This document shows positions 44,960-53,578 of a DNA stretch of 64,000 nucleotides, piece by piece (the first letter of the stretch is position 1; every line of letters starts with the position of its first letter). This stretch comes from Cohnella candidum. Lineage in GTDB: Bacteria > Bacillota > Bacilli > Paenibacillales > Paenibacillaceae. The notes beneath the pieces were generated by a model. The model was not told the origin of the DNA. It saw only the letters and a list, made by a program, of their open reading frames with translations, and searched no databases. The stretch spans positions 248,001 through 312,000 of the forward strand of contig NZ_CP033433.1 of the NCBI RefSeq assembly GCF_003713065.1, written 5' to 3'. A program made the position numbers and the translations under genes.

Positions 44960-45904
44960 ATGACCCTGCAAAGATACAAAATTCTCGCTTTCCTGACCTG
45001 CCTCGGCATGTTCGTCGTCTTGATCGCAGGCGTTCTCGTCACCAATACGGGCTCGCAGGCGGGCTGCGGCACCGACTGGCCGCTCTGTAACGGAAAATTC
45101 ATTCCGGCCTACACGTTGGAATCGCTCGTCGAATATTCCCACCGCGTGATCAGCGGCGGCGTCGGCTTGTTGGTCGGCGCGACGTTCCTCGTTACGCTGC
45201 TGTGGAAACCGGTCAAACGCAAGGAACCGATCGCGTACGCTTCGGCGTCGCTGTTCTTCACGTTCCTGCAGGCCGCGCTCGGTGCGATGGCCGTCGTCTG
45301 GCCGCAGTCCGACGCGGTACTGGCCCTCCATTTCGGCATTTCGCTGTTCGCGTTTACGAGTACCTGGCTGCTCTATACTTATGCCTCCCGAACGGCGTCG
45401 AACAAAGGACAACCGGCAAGCGTGGCCGCTTCCGGAGGCGCGGTGTCCGGCCGGATTCCGCGTTCGGTCTACCGGTTTACGGTCGGCGTGCTCATCTATT
45501 GCTACGGGGTCGTCTATCTCGGCGCTTACATCCGGCATACCGGTTCGGGCGGCGCCTGCGCAGGCTGGCCGTTATGCAACGGGGACGTGATCCCCGAAAT
45601 GACCCATTCGGTCAGCATTGCCTTCGCGCACCGGTTGGCGGCACTGCTGCTGCTGATCGTCGTCGTCGCGCTCGTCTTTTTCGTCCGCAGGCAGACAGGG
45701 GCCGGTTCCGAGCCTTCGAAAATCGCGGGTTACGCCCTGTGGCTCGTGTGCTTCCAGGTGCTCAGCGGCGGGCTGCTCTCCGTCACGATCGGCGACCACA
45801 ACGTTTACGTGTTTACCGGATTGCTCCATACGATCATCATATCCGCGTTATTCAGCGTCATTTGCCTGCTCGCCTTGCGCGCCCGGCATTTGTCCGCAAA
45901 GTAA
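44960..45904 (+). CDS. ctaA: Heme A synthase
   Basis: 314 residues with eight membrane helices. It oxidises heme O to heme A for cytochrome aa3 oxidase. TNTGSQAGCGTDWPLCNG and GSGGACAGWPLCNGDVIP are the paired Cys-containing loops, and EYSHRVISG and FAHRLAAL supply heme-ligand histidines in each half. ATG at 44960 is chosen because the only good -10 lies just before an earlier ATG. The gene works with ctaB at 32 kb. Confidence 0.94.
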   Translation: MTLQRYKILAFLTCLGMFVVLIAGVLVTNTGSQAGCGTDWPLCNGKFIPAYTLESLVEYSHRVISGGVGLLVGATFLVTLLWKPVKRKEPIAYASASLFFTFLQAALGAMAVVWPQSDAVLALHFGISLFAFTSTWLLYTYASRTASNKGQPASVAASGGAVSGRIPRSVYRFTVGVLIYCYGVVYLGAYIRHTGSGGACAGWPLCNGDVIPEMTHSVSIAFAHRLAALLLLIVVVALVFFVRRQTGAGSEPSKIAGYALWLVCFQVLSGGLLSVTIGDHNVYVFTGLLHTIIISALFSVICLLALRARHLSAK

Positions 45905-45931
45905 GACGAAAATCGGAGGCGGAATTCCGAC

Positions 45932-47698
45932 ATGATCTTTTCTTCTCTGCGGCCCTTTCTGGAGACCCTTCGCCGCGAAGGGCAGCTTGCGGTAATCGAA
46001 GCGCCGGTCGATCCCGTGCTCGAAATCGCGGAAATCCACCGGCGGGTGATTGACCGGGAAGGACCCGCTTTATTATTCACGAACGTCAAAGGAAGCCCGT
46101 TTCCCGTCGTGACGAATCTGTTCGGGACGAGCCGCCGAGTCGATCTGGCGTTCGGCCCCAGACCCGAGGCTTTGACGAAACGGCTGGTCGGCGCGATCGA
46201 TACGCTGATCCCTCCGACGCTGCCCGCTTTGTGGCGGGAGAAGGACATGCTGCTGGATCTCATGAAGGTCGGCATGCGCAGCGTATCGCAAGACCAGGCG
46301 CCCGTCCTGCAAGCCTCCAGAAGGCAGAAGCCGCTGGAAGGCTTGCCTGTCATCACGAGCTGGCAGGAGGACGGCGGACCGTTCGTCACGCTTCCTCTCG
46401 TCTATACCGAGCATCCGGACCACCCTAAGCAGCACAATCTGGGCATGTACCGGATGCAGATTTTCGACGCCGATACGACGGGCATGCATTGGCAAATCCA
46501 TAAAGGCGGCGGCTTCCACTACCACGAAGCCGAGAAGCGCAACCGGGCGCTGCCGGTGTCCGTGTTTCTGGGCGGGCCGCCGGCGCTTATCGCCTCGGCG
46601 ATCGCGCCGGTGCCGGAGAACGTGCCGGAGCTGCTGCTCGCTTCGCTGATCCTGGGCGGCAAGCTGCCGATGGCGGACAACCCGCTGGGCGGCCACCGGA
46701 TTCCGGCGGAAGCGGAATTCGCGATCGTCGGCAAGGTACCGCCGCACGAACGTCGGCCGGAAGGCCCGTTCGGCGACCACTACGGCTATTATTCGCTTCA
46801 GCATGATTTCCCGGTCTTCCATGTCGACCATGTGTGGCACCGCAAAGACGCGATTTACCCGGCGACGGTCGTCGGCAAACCGCGGCAAGAGGACTACTAT
46901 CTCGGCGAGTTCCTGCAGCGGCTGCTGTCTCCGGCGTTCCCGATGGTCATGTCCGGGGTGAAAAGCCTGTGGACGTACGCCGAGACCGGCTTCCACTCCC
47001 TGGCGGCGGCCGTCGTCCGGGAGAGTTACTCGCGGGAAGCGCTCGGAACGGCGTTCCGGATTCTCGGGGAAGGGCAGCTCACGCTGACCAAGTTCCTGAT
47101 GCTGACCGACCGTCCGCTTGACCTGGGGGATTTCCCGCGGCTTCTCGAGACGGTGCTCGAACGGTTCGACCCGGCGCGGGATTTGGTCGTGTTCGACAAT
47201 ACGTCGCACGACACGCTGGATTACACCGGTCCCCGGCTTAACCACGGAAGCAAAGCCGTGCTCATGGGCGTCGGGGAGCCCGTTCGCGAGCTGCCTGGCG
47301 AATATCAGGGCGGCGCGCTTCCCGGTATCGACCGCGTCAAGCCTTACTGCAGGGGCTGCCTTGTCGTTCAGGGCGCCTCCTATTCGGACGATCCGCAGCT
47401 TGCCGCCCGGCTGGCGGAGTTCCTCCACTTGGCGGAATCGCCTTGGCCGCTCGTTATCCTCGCGGATGACGCGGATATCGTGAGCGGGCAGACGCCGTTC
47501 CTGTGGACGACGTTCACGCGGTTCAATCCGGCCGCGGACATCTATGCCGCCAGCGAGCCCGGACGCCATCATATCGCCTATAAGCTGCCGATCGTCATCG
47601 ATGCCCGCATGAAGCCGGGTTACCCGGACGAGTTGTTCCCGCGGGAAGATATCGTCAAACGGGTAGACACCCGCTGGTCCGAATATTTCCCGCGTTAA
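45932..47698 (+). CDS. UbiD family decarboxylase
   Basis: 588 residues. PVVTNLFGTSRRVDLAFG, NLGMYRMQIFDADTTGMHWQIHKGGGFHY and RRPEGPFGDHYGYYSL are UbiD hallmarks; the last carries the acidic residues that act on the substrate with the prenylated flavin. UbiD enzymes decarboxylate aromatic or unsaturated acids. With mqnE in the same window, a menaquinone-related step of the futalosine route is likely, but this is inference. It lies 27 bases after ctaA and could share its transcript. A UbiX-type flavin prenyltransferase is not in the window. Confidence 0.9.
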   Translation: MIFSSLRPFLETLRREGQLAVIEAPVDPVLEIAEIHRRVIDREGPALLFTNVKGSPFPVVTNLFGTSRRVDLAFGPRPEALTKRLVGAIDTLIPPTLPALWREKDMLLDLMKVGMRSVSQDQAPVLQASRRQKPLEGLPVITSWQEDGGPFVTLPLVYTEHPDHPKQHNLGMYRMQIFDADTTGMHWQIHKGGGFHYHEAEKRNRALPVSVFLGGPPALIASAIAPVPENVPELLLASLILGGKLPMADNPLGGHRIPAEAEFAIVGKVPPHERRPEGPFGDHYGYYSLQHDFPVFHVDHVWHRKDAIYPATVVGKPRQEDYYLGEFLQRLLSPAFPMVMSGVKSLWTYAETGFHSLAAAVVRESYSREALGTAFRILGEGQLTLTKFLMLTDRPLDLGDFPRLLETVLERFDPARDLVVFDNTSHDTLDYTGPRLNHGSKAVLMGVGEPVRELPGEYQGGALPGIDRVKPYCRGCLVVQGASYSDDPQLAARLAEFLHLAESPWPLVILADDADIVSGQTPFLWTTFTRFNPAADIYAASEPGRHHIAYKLPIVIDARMKPGYPDELFPREDIVKRVDTRWSEYFPR

Positions 47699-47709
47699 TC
47701 GCCAAATCC

Positions 47710-47741
47710 AAGGCTCCGAAGGCTTTCGTCTTCGGAGCCTT
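47710..47741 (+). terminator. Rho-independent terminator
   Basis: AAGGCTCCGAAG / CTTCGGAGCCTT with an 8-base loop, then ATTGTTT. Confidence 0.85.
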
Positions 47742-47778
47742 ATTGTTTACAGCCGCACCGTTCGGGGACTTTGATCGG

Positions 47779-47808
47779 TTGAGCGCCCGGCTATGCATGC
47801 GTTACAAT
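47779..47808 (+). promoter_or_regulatory. SigA-type promoter of the HEPN gene
   Basis: TTGAGC (47779-47784), 18 bases, TACAAT (47803-47808). It places the transcript start after earlier in-frame starts. Confidence 0.55.
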
Positions 47809-47859
47809 GAAGTCATACGGAGGTTCGCCCGCAAGGGCGTGCCGCGGGAGGATAATCGA

Positions 47860-48582
47860 TTGCTCAGATCGCTGCTCGGGGAGGCGCCGGGCCAATGGGA
47901 AGGTCTTCTCGGGGAGACGGACCGCGCCATGGGCGCTTTCATCGGTTTAGTAAGGGAACGTTCTTCGGGAAACCCGGAAGAAGCCGTCCGGTTTCGCACC
48001 TACGCCATATGGGCGGAGGGACTTCGCCGTTCTCTGGAGGAGCTGGAAGAGAGCATTTTCGCCGCAGGCTTTTTCGCCGCGCGGATTCAGCATGAACGCT
48101 GGGGCGAGCTGTCCGGTCCGGAAAAGAAGGATTACGACCGCCACGTCTATTTTGATAAAAACGCCTATATCCGTATGTTCTCGCTGCTCGATAAGCTCGG
48201 GACGTTGATGAACGATTTGCTCGGCCTGAAGACCGAGAAGATCAAGCCGAAGTTTTCTTACTTCACCGTGCTTCGGAGAATGCGCGAGACCGGAAGGTAT
48301 CCTGAACTCGCCGGACCTCTTACGGCATTGAAGGAAACCAACCGCGATGCGATGAACCGGCTGCGGACGAGACGGAATACGGAGATTCATTTTATGAACG
48401 CGGAATTGCAGGACGATCTGTTTGCCGAGAAAGCGGCCCATGGCCGGGAGGCGGGGGAAACGGGGAGGCTGGAAAACCTCTCCGTCAATTTGGCCGACTT
48501 GCGGATGGGCTGGGACATGGTATTGGGGACGCTGGAGAGATCGTTTCGGTATGCATGCGATCGGCTGCGGCATCGTCCATGA
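47860..48582 (+). CDS. HEPN domain protein (Cthe_2314-like)
   Basis: 240 residues, almost all helical. The HEPN signature Rx4H is seen at Arg172-NTEI-His177, in a context (TRRNTEIHFMNAELQDDLF) like the Cthe_2314 HEPN family of Clostridia and Paenibacilli. HEPN proteins are often metal-independent RNases in toxin-antitoxin or defence systems; some are regulators. TTG at 47860 follows GGGAGG by 8 bases and lies downstream of a good promoter. No MNT-type nucleotidyltransferase antitoxin lies beside it. An SDR gene follows with a 20-base gap. Confidence 0.75.
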   Translation: MLRSLLGEAPGQWEGLLGETDRAMGAFIGLVRERSSGNPEEAVRFRTYAIWAEGLRRSLEELEESIFAAGFFAARIQHERWGELSGPEKKDYDRHVYFDKNAYIRMFSLLDKLGTLMNDLLGLKTEKIKPKFSYFTVLRRMRETGRYPELAGPLTALKETNRDAMNRLRTRRNTEIHFMNAELQDDLFAEKAAHGREAGETGRLENLSVNLADLRMGWDMVLGTLERSFRYACDRLRHRP

Positions 48583-48602
48583 CGGAGGGGGAGCGGAAGA
48601 CG

Positions 48603-49376
48603 TTGCTGACGGGCAAAACGGCGCTGATCACGGGAAGCGCCAAAGGATTGGGCCGAAGGACGGCCTTCGAACTGGCGGCTTCCGGTTGCGACGTCGCTTT
48701 GAATTACGTGAAAAGCCGGGAAGAAGCGGAACGGCTTGCGGAAGAGATTCGGGCGATGGGGAGGCGGGCCTTGGCCATCCAGGCCGATATCGCCCAGGCG
48801 GACGAAGCGGAACGGTTGGTTTCGGAGGTAGAGCGAGCGCTGGGCACCGTCGACATTCTCATCAACAATGCCGGGCCCTTCATCCGGGAGCGCAAGCTGT
48901 TCGCCGATTACCGTCCGGAAGACATCCATTACCTGATGAACGGCAATCTGGTCGGCACGATGCTGCTCGACCACCGCGTCCTTCCGGGGATGAGAAGCCG
49001 GGGGTGGGGAAGGATCATCCACTTCGGCTTCGGCCATGCGGGCGAAGCCCGCTCTTGGCCCCATCGGGCCGTGTACGCGGCAGCGAAAGTCGGGCTGGTC
49101 TCTTTTACCAAGACGCTCGCCGTGGAAGAAGCGGGAAACGGGATTACGGTGAATATGATTTGTCCCGGCGATATCCGCGGGGACAATAAGGAGAAGGGAA
49201 TCGCGGAAGTCGCGGGCATCCCGGACGAGGAATCGCCGCGGGGCAGGCCGGGAACGGGTGAGGACGTGGCGCGCGTGATTACGTTCCTTTGCCAGCCGGA
49301 GTCCGATTTCATCACGGGCAATACGATCGACGTATCGGGAGGACTGGATCCCATCCGGACGAGCGTGAAAAAATAA
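48603..49376 (+). CDS. SDR family oxidoreductase
   Basis: About 258 residues. TGSAKGLGRR binds the dinucleotide, NNAGPF follows, and YAAAK supplies catalytic Tyr and Lys. At the position of the usual catalytic Ser the sequence reads HFGFGH, so the Ser of the triad seems absent. The start is TTG at 48603, 9 bases after GGAGGGGGAG; the ATG at 48579 overlaps the HEPN stop (ATGA) but has no ribosome site. Substrate unknown; the closest general group is 3-oxoacyl-ACP reductase-like. Confidence 0.85.
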   Translation: MLTGKTALITGSAKGLGRRTAFELAASGCDVALNYVKSREEAERLAEEIRAMGRRALAIQADIAQADEAERLVSEVERALGTVDILINNAGPFIRERKLFADYRPEDIHYLMNGNLVGTMLLDHRVLPGMRSRGWGRIIHFGFGHAGEARSWPHRAVYAAAKVGLVSFTKTLAVEEAGNGITVNMICPGDIRGDNKEKGIAEVAGIPDEESPRGRPGTGEDVARVITFLCQPESDFITGNTIDVSGGLDPIRTSVKK

Positions 49377-49405
49377 AAAGGTCCCGCCGAATGGCAGGAC
49401 CTCTT
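49374..49405. terminator. Bidirectional terminator
   Basis: AGGTCCcGCC GAAT GGCaGGACCT with an A-run before, between the SDR and yutI genes. Confidence 0.75.
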
Positions 49406-49430
49406 GAAACCTTATGGCGAAGAAAACGAA

Positions 49431-49679
49431 TCAGAACACTTGAACGACTTCTTCGATTCCTTCCACTTCTTCGAGAAGCGCGCGCTCGATGCCGGCTTTC
49501 AGCGTGATCGTGGAGCTCGGGCAGCTGCCGCAAGCGCCCATCAGGCGAAGCTTGACGATGCCGTCTTCCACGTCCACCAATTCAACGTCGCCGCCGTCCC
49601 GCTGCAGGAAGGGACGCAATTTATCGAGCACCTCGAGCACTTCGTCGTACTGGGTCGTGCTTTGTACGCTGTCACTCAT
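49431..49679 (-). CDS. yutI: NifU-like Fe-S scaffold YutI
   Basis: 82 residues: the NifU C-terminal domain with Cys50-G-S-Cys53 (GACGSCPSS), which holds a transient Fe-S cluster for delivery to apoproteins. [20 protein letters not shown] is the family start. The ATG at 49679 is preferred since GGAG lies 9 bases before; the ATG at 49685 is only 3 away. It is divergent from yuzB, as in B. subtilis. Confidence 0.93.
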   Translation of the reverse strand: MSDSVQSTTQYDEVLEVLDKLRPFLQRDGGDVELVDVEDGIVKLRLMGACGSCPSSTITLKAGIERALLEEVEGIEEVVQVF

Positions 49680-49777
49680 GGTCATCCACTCCTTTCAAAT
49701 TCTATTATAGTACAAATCATTCCGATTTCAAACGGAAGTTCGCGCGAACGGGCGGGGCTTCCGGAAAGGAAAACCGC

Positions 49778-50044
49778 ATGCACATCGTAGAATTTTGCGT
49801 CAGCAACATGCACCACGGCACCGATAAAGTGTTGGAGAGGCTGGAACAGGATCCGCGCATCGAGGTCATCGAATACGGATGCCTCGGAAATTGCGGGGAG
49901 TGTTACCTGTCCCCTTACGCGCTCGTGAACGGAGAGTCCGTCGTCGCGGAATCCGCAGACCAGTTGTTTGACCTCATCCAGCAAGAAATCGACAAGCAGG
50001 AGGCCGACAAAGCCGCGCTCGACAAGCTTCTCGACGATCTGTAA
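49778..50044 (+). CDS. yuzB: YuzB family protein (DUF1450)
   Basis: 88 residues. VEFCVSNMHHGTDKVLERLE and YGCLGNCGECYLSPYALVNGE match YuzB; the CxxNCGxC cysteines suggest an Fe-S or metal site. Function unknown. GGAAAGGAAAACC precedes the ATG. It sits between yutI and yutJ, the same neighbourhood as in B. subtilis. Confidence 0.93.
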   Translation: MHIVEFCVSNMHHGTDKVLERLEQDPRIEVIEYGCLGNCGECYLSPYALVNGESVVAESADQLFDLIQQEIDKQEADKAALDKLLDDL

Positions 50045-50073
50045 GCCGAAAGTAACGGCGCTTCTGCCGGAAT

Positions 50074-51135
50074 TTATCCGAGATGGTGTTTGCTCATCCA
50101 CAACACGCCGCTTTTGAGCACGCGGGGAACACGGCCGATAATCGGCGTCGAACCCATGAGCCCGAAACCGGCTTTTTTGCCGAGGGAGCCGAGCACGCCT
50201 TTGAGTTTGATGCGGCCGAGCTTCGGCTCTTTGCCGTCCCAGCGGGCCTTGATGACTTGAGCGACTTGCTTACCCATGGCTTCCGCCAATTGGCCGCTCG
50301 GCGAGAATGTGGAAGACGCGCAGTCGCCGACCACGAACACGTTGGGAACGTCCGGCAACTCGTGGTATTCGTTGACGGTCAGACGGCCCTGCTTGTCTTT
50401 CGGAAGATCGAGGTTACGGACCAGCGGGACCGGCTGGATGCCCGCCGTCCATACCGTCACGTCCGTCAAGATCGCTTCGGCGCCGTTATGGATGACGCCT
50501 TGCTCCAGAGACGTGATGGAGATGTGGGACCGCATCTCGACGTCATGCTCGTGGAACCAGGAAGCCACGTATTTCTGCAGCCGCGGCGAAAAGCCGTTCA
50601 GGATGCTGGCGCTGCGGTCGAGAATCCGGATGTTGATGTCGGGACGGCTTTCACGGAGCTCGGACGCGATTTCGACGCCGCTCAGGCCTCCGCCGACGAT
50701 CGTGACTTGCCCGCCGGGCCGGACATCGTTCAATTGCTGGTAGGTCCGCCGGGTGGCCGACAAGGACTGGATGCTGCAGGAGAATTCGGAAGCTCCCGCG
50801 ATGCCGTGATAATTGTCGGTGCAGCCCAATGCAATGACGAGGGAGTCATACGGGAGCGGGTCATGCCCGGATACGGCCACCGTCCGCCGTTCGAAATCGA
50901 CTCCGGCGATTTCCCCGTAAACGACCTCCAGCTGCGGATGAACCGGAAACGCCACGCGGATGTCCACGTCGGTCACCGTACCGGCCGCCAGCGCGTAATA
51001 CTCTGTTTTCAGGCCCTGATAAGGCATCCGGTCCACCAGAAATATTTTGGCGCCCTTCGGAAGATCCGATTCCAGCAATTCATGGACGACCGTCAGTCCT
51101 CCATAACCTCCACCCAAAACCACTACATTGTTCAC
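50074..51135 (-). CDS. yutJ: NADH dehydrogenase-like flavoprotein YutJ
   Basis: 353 residues. GGGYGGL at 8-14 binds FAD and VTIVGGGLSGVEIASEL binds NAD(P)H; VFVVGDCASS closes the FAD site. It belongs to the type II NADH dehydrogenase group that passes electrons to quinone without pumping protons. The GTG at 51135 is the start, after AAAAGGGGTAAGG. Paralogous to YumB at 57 kb. Membrane association would be peripheral. Confidence 0.92.
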   Translation of the reverse strand: MNNVVVLGGGYGGLTVVHELLESDLPKGAKIFLVDRMPYQGLKTEYYALAAGTVTDVDIRVAFPVHPQLEVVYGEIAGVDFERRTVAVSGHDPLPYDSLVIALGCTDNYHGIAGASEFSCSIQSLSATRRTYQQLNDVRPGGQVTIVGGGLSGVEIASELRESRPDINIRILDRSASILNGFSPRLQKYVASWFHEHDVEMRSHISITSLEQGVIHNGAEAILTDVTVWTAGIQPVPLVRNLDLPKDKQGRLTVNEYHELPDVPNVFVVGDCASSTFSPSGQLAEAMGKQVAQVIKARWDGKEPKLGRIKLKGVLGSLGKKAGFGLMGSTPIIGRVPRVLKSGVLWMSKHHLG

Positions 51136-51212
51136 TTGCCTTACCCCTTTTCCTTCATCGTCCGTTTAGTATGGCACAGAAGAGACCCCGTCTACCCGAC
51201 GGGGCCGGCTTA

Positions 51213-52316
51213 TCATTCATATACCCGAATTTCGTTGTAGAACGTGTCCCGCTCCACGGGGATCCTGCCCGCGCCTTTGATCAGCCAGATCAGATCCTCG
51301 CGCGTGATGCCGGCCGGCGTCAGCGCCCCGGCCGAGTGGCTGATCCGCTCCCGCACGATCGTGCCGTGGGCGTCGGATGCGCCCATGGTGAGCGCCACTT
51401 GGGTCAACTGGGTTCCGATGTTAATGAAGTAAGCCTTGATATGCTGAATGTTGTCCAACATCAGCCTGCTGATCGCAATCGCCTTGAGATCTTCGAAAGC
51501 GGAATTGCGCCGCCGGATGCCGGCGTTCGGGCTGATCGGCTGCATCGAGAGAGGAATGAACACTTGGAATCCGTTCGTCTCGTCCTGCAGCTCGCGGATG
51601 TGCAGCATGTGCTGCACGCGTTCTTCCACCGATTCCACCGAGCCGTACAGCATCGTCGTATGCGTGCGCAGCCCCAGTTGGTGGGCCGTGCGATGAACGT
51701 CCAAATACTGCTCGATGTTGGCCTTGTCCACTTTCATTTTTTTGCGGTATTGATCGGAAAGGATTTCGGCGCCGCCCCCGGTCAAGGACTCTAAGCCGGC
51801 AGCGACCAGTTTCTCGAGCACTTCCTTATAACTGAGCCCGGAGATCCGGGAGAAGAAGTCGATTTCCGCGGCGGTGTAAGCTTTGATCGTGACGTCGGGA
51901 TACCGTTCCTTGAGCGCCCGGATCGATTCGACGTAGTAGTCGAACGGAACGTGGGGGTTATGCCCGCCGACGATGTGGAATTCGCGGACGCCGGGGTGGA
52001 TGTGCTGGTCCACGTAAGCGATCATTTGTTCAGGCGTCAGGGTATAGGCTCCCTCGTCGCCCTCGTCTTTACGGAAGTTGCAGAAAGCGCAGTGCGCTTC
52101 GCAAACGTTGGTAAAGTACAAACTCATGTTTTCGATGAAATATACTTTTTTGCCGTTTTTGCGGAGATTGACCTCATTGGCCAGTTGGCCGATCGTAAGC
52201 AGATCGTCGGAACGGTAGAGGAAAACGCCGTCTTCGAGGCTCAACCGTTCGCCGTTTCTCACTTTCTCCGAGATTTCGGCCATCCGCTGCGCAGCGTTCG
52301 TCGTGACAAGTGTCAA
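51213..52316 (-). CDS. mqnE: Aminofutalosine synthase
   Basis: 367 residues. Radical SAM enzyme with Cys72-x3-Cys76-x2-Cys79 (CEAHCAFCNFRKDEG). HIVGGHNPHVPFDYYVESIRALKERYP and TAAEIDFFSRISG separate MqnE from MqnC and CofH by eye. It joins the enolpyruvyl group of 3-[(1-carboxyvinyl)oxy]benzoate to adenosine-derived radical to give aminofutalosine, an early step of the futalosine menaquinone pathway. This says the organism does not rely only on the classical MenFDHCEB route. Promoter on the minus strand: TTGCCG, 17, TATAAT (52409-52437). Confidence 0.92.
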   Translation of the reverse strand: MTLVTTNAAQRMAEISEKVRNGERLSLEDGVFLYRSDDLLTIGQLANEVNLRKNGKKVYFIENMSLYFTNVCEAHCAFCNFRKDEGDEGAYTLTPEQMIAYVDQHIHPGVREFHIVGGHNPHVPFDYYVESIRALKERYPDVTIKAYTAAEIDFFSRISGLSYKEVLEKLVAAGLESLTGGGAEILSDQYRKKMKVDKANIEQYLDVHRTAHQLGLRTHTTMLYGSVESVEERVQHMLHIRELQDETNGFQVFIPLSMQPISPNAGIRRRNSAFEDLKAIAISRLMLDNIQHIKAYFINIGTQLTQVALTMGASDAHGTIVRERISHSAGALTPAGITREDLIWLIKGAGRIPVERDTFYNEIRVYE

Positions 52317-52408
52317 TGTACCTGCCTCCTTGTCGGTCTGGAGTCGTATTTGTGAAAAAAAGAACTTATCATTTCGACCCGATCACTTTTGTTGCCTTTA
52401 ACGTAAAC

Positions 52409-52437
52409 ATTATAATCCTACGCTTATTTCCCGGCAA
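52409..52437 (-). promoter_or_regulatory. SigA-type promoter of mqnE
   Basis: On the minus strand TTGCCG (52437-52432), 17 bases, TATAAT (52414-52409), about 90 bases before the start. The gap to 52567 holds otherwise only AT-rich sequence. Confidence 0.65.
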
Positions 52438-52567
52438 CAGGAAATAGTCGAAAGGAAAGAAAGGTATAATTCGCCGGAAAAATGGGAATCAACTTGAATA
52501 TCGAACAATAAATGGTTAACTTATGAAAGAAAGCCAAGTTTATGATGAACCTTGTTAAGGAGGGTGA

Positions 52568-53038
52568 ATGGCCCTGAAAATCGACGTTTTGCCTCTCAGC
52601 GAATTGGAGCAATTGGAAGAACAAGAAAAGATTCAGACGCTGCGACAATACAGGGAAGCCTACACGATCAAAGATTTGAGCCAGGCTTGGGGATTATCCA
52701 ATCCCATTCAATATTATATGTGGCTCAAGAAACAGCGGATTTACGAGCATCTCGTCCGTAAAGCGGACAAGTTCGAGCCGTCCAAGGAATGGCGGCGGAT
52801 GCAGGAGAGCGACGCGCGCGACTCGGATCGCAGCCGGGTACGCGGGTTGTCCGCCGACCAATTCCGCTACACGCTCGATACGGATTCCAGCGGGCCTGAG
52901 CTCGCTCAAGTATTCCGCAGGCTGTCCGACTTCCTCATGAACGAGAAGGGGCAGTTCCGCTGCCGCATCGAGTTGAAAGCCATCGCCGGGCAGGTCCCGG
53001 GCGCGAAAGAATGGAAAGACGAAGAGGCCGGTGCCTGA
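52568..53038 (+). CDS. Hypothetical protein
   Basis: 156 residues, charged and helical. The N-terminal part (LSELEQLEEQEKIQTLRQYREAYTIKDLSQAWGLSNPIQYYMWLKK) looks like a winged or plain HTH, with TIKDLSQAWGLS as a possible recognition unit. AAGGAGGG lies 3-4 bases before the ATG. A DNA-binding role is plausible but not established. Confidence 0.7.
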   Translation: MALKIDVLPLSELEQLEEQEKIQTLRQYREAYTIKDLSQAWGLSNPIQYYMWLKKQRIYEHLVRKADKFEPSKEWRRMQESDARDSDRSRVRGLSADQFRYTLDTDSSGPELAQVFRRLSDFLMNEKGQFRCRIELKAIAGQVPGAKEWKDEEAGA

Positions 53039-53100
53039 GGGCGCCGGCTGTTTTTGTTTCTTACACGCCATGCAGGTGGCGATGCATGGGGAAATGCGTC

Positions 53101-53129
53101 TTGAGACGCTATACCGCGTGGGGTATACT
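53101..53129 (+). promoter_or_regulatory. SigA-type promoter of the HesB gene
   Basis: TTGAGA (53101-53106), 17 bases, TATACT (53124-53129). Confidence 0.7.
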
Positions 53130-53153
53130 GTAGAGAGAAGGAGGCGTGGAATC

Positions 53154-53513
53154 ATGGTTAATATCAGCGAATCGGCAAGCGAGAAGATCCAGGAAATGCT
53201 CGCCGCCGAGGAATCTTCGGAATTGTTTCTGCGCATCGGCGTGAAGGAAGGCGGATGCAGCGGATTTTCCTACGGCATGGGCTTCGACGACGAGAAGCAT
53301 GATAGCGATAAAGTGCTCGATATCCGCGGGTTGACCGTCGTGGTGGACGAGGACAGCGCCAAGTATTTGTACGGCGTCGAAATCGATTGGAAGGAATCCG
53401 CCATGGGCGGCGGCTTCACGATCCACAACCCGAACGCCGTGGCGACCTGCGGCTGCGGATCTTCTTTCCGCACGGCGACCGACGCGGGCAAACCGAACCC
53501 GGACGCGTGCTGA
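53154..53513 (+). CDS. yutM: HesB/IscA family Fe-S carrier (YutM-like)
   Basis: 119 residues. The A-type carrier cysteines are Cys35 (KEGGCSGFSYGMGF) and Cys99-x-Cys101 (TCGCGSSF). It carries Fe-S clusters from scaffold to target proteins. GGAGG precedes the ATG at 53154 and the promoter above agrees. Together with yutI it serves the many Fe-S enzymes (LipA, MqnE) in this window. Confidence 0.92.
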   Translation: MVNISESASEKIQEMLAAEESSELFLRIGVKEGGCSGFSYGMGFDDEKHDSDKVLDIRGLTVVVDEDSAKYLYGVEIDWKESAMGGGFTIHNPNAVATCGCGSSFRTATDAGKPNPDAC

Positions 53514-53534
53514 GCAGTCATCATACGGGACTTG

Positions 53535-53570
53535 AAAGAGCCATCCTCGCAAGTTGAGGATGGCTCTTTT
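53535..53570. terminator. Strong bidirectional terminator
   Basis: AAAGAGCCATCCTC / GAGGATGGCTCTTTT between convergent genes. Confidence 0.9.
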
Positions 53571-53578
53571 GCCGTGCT

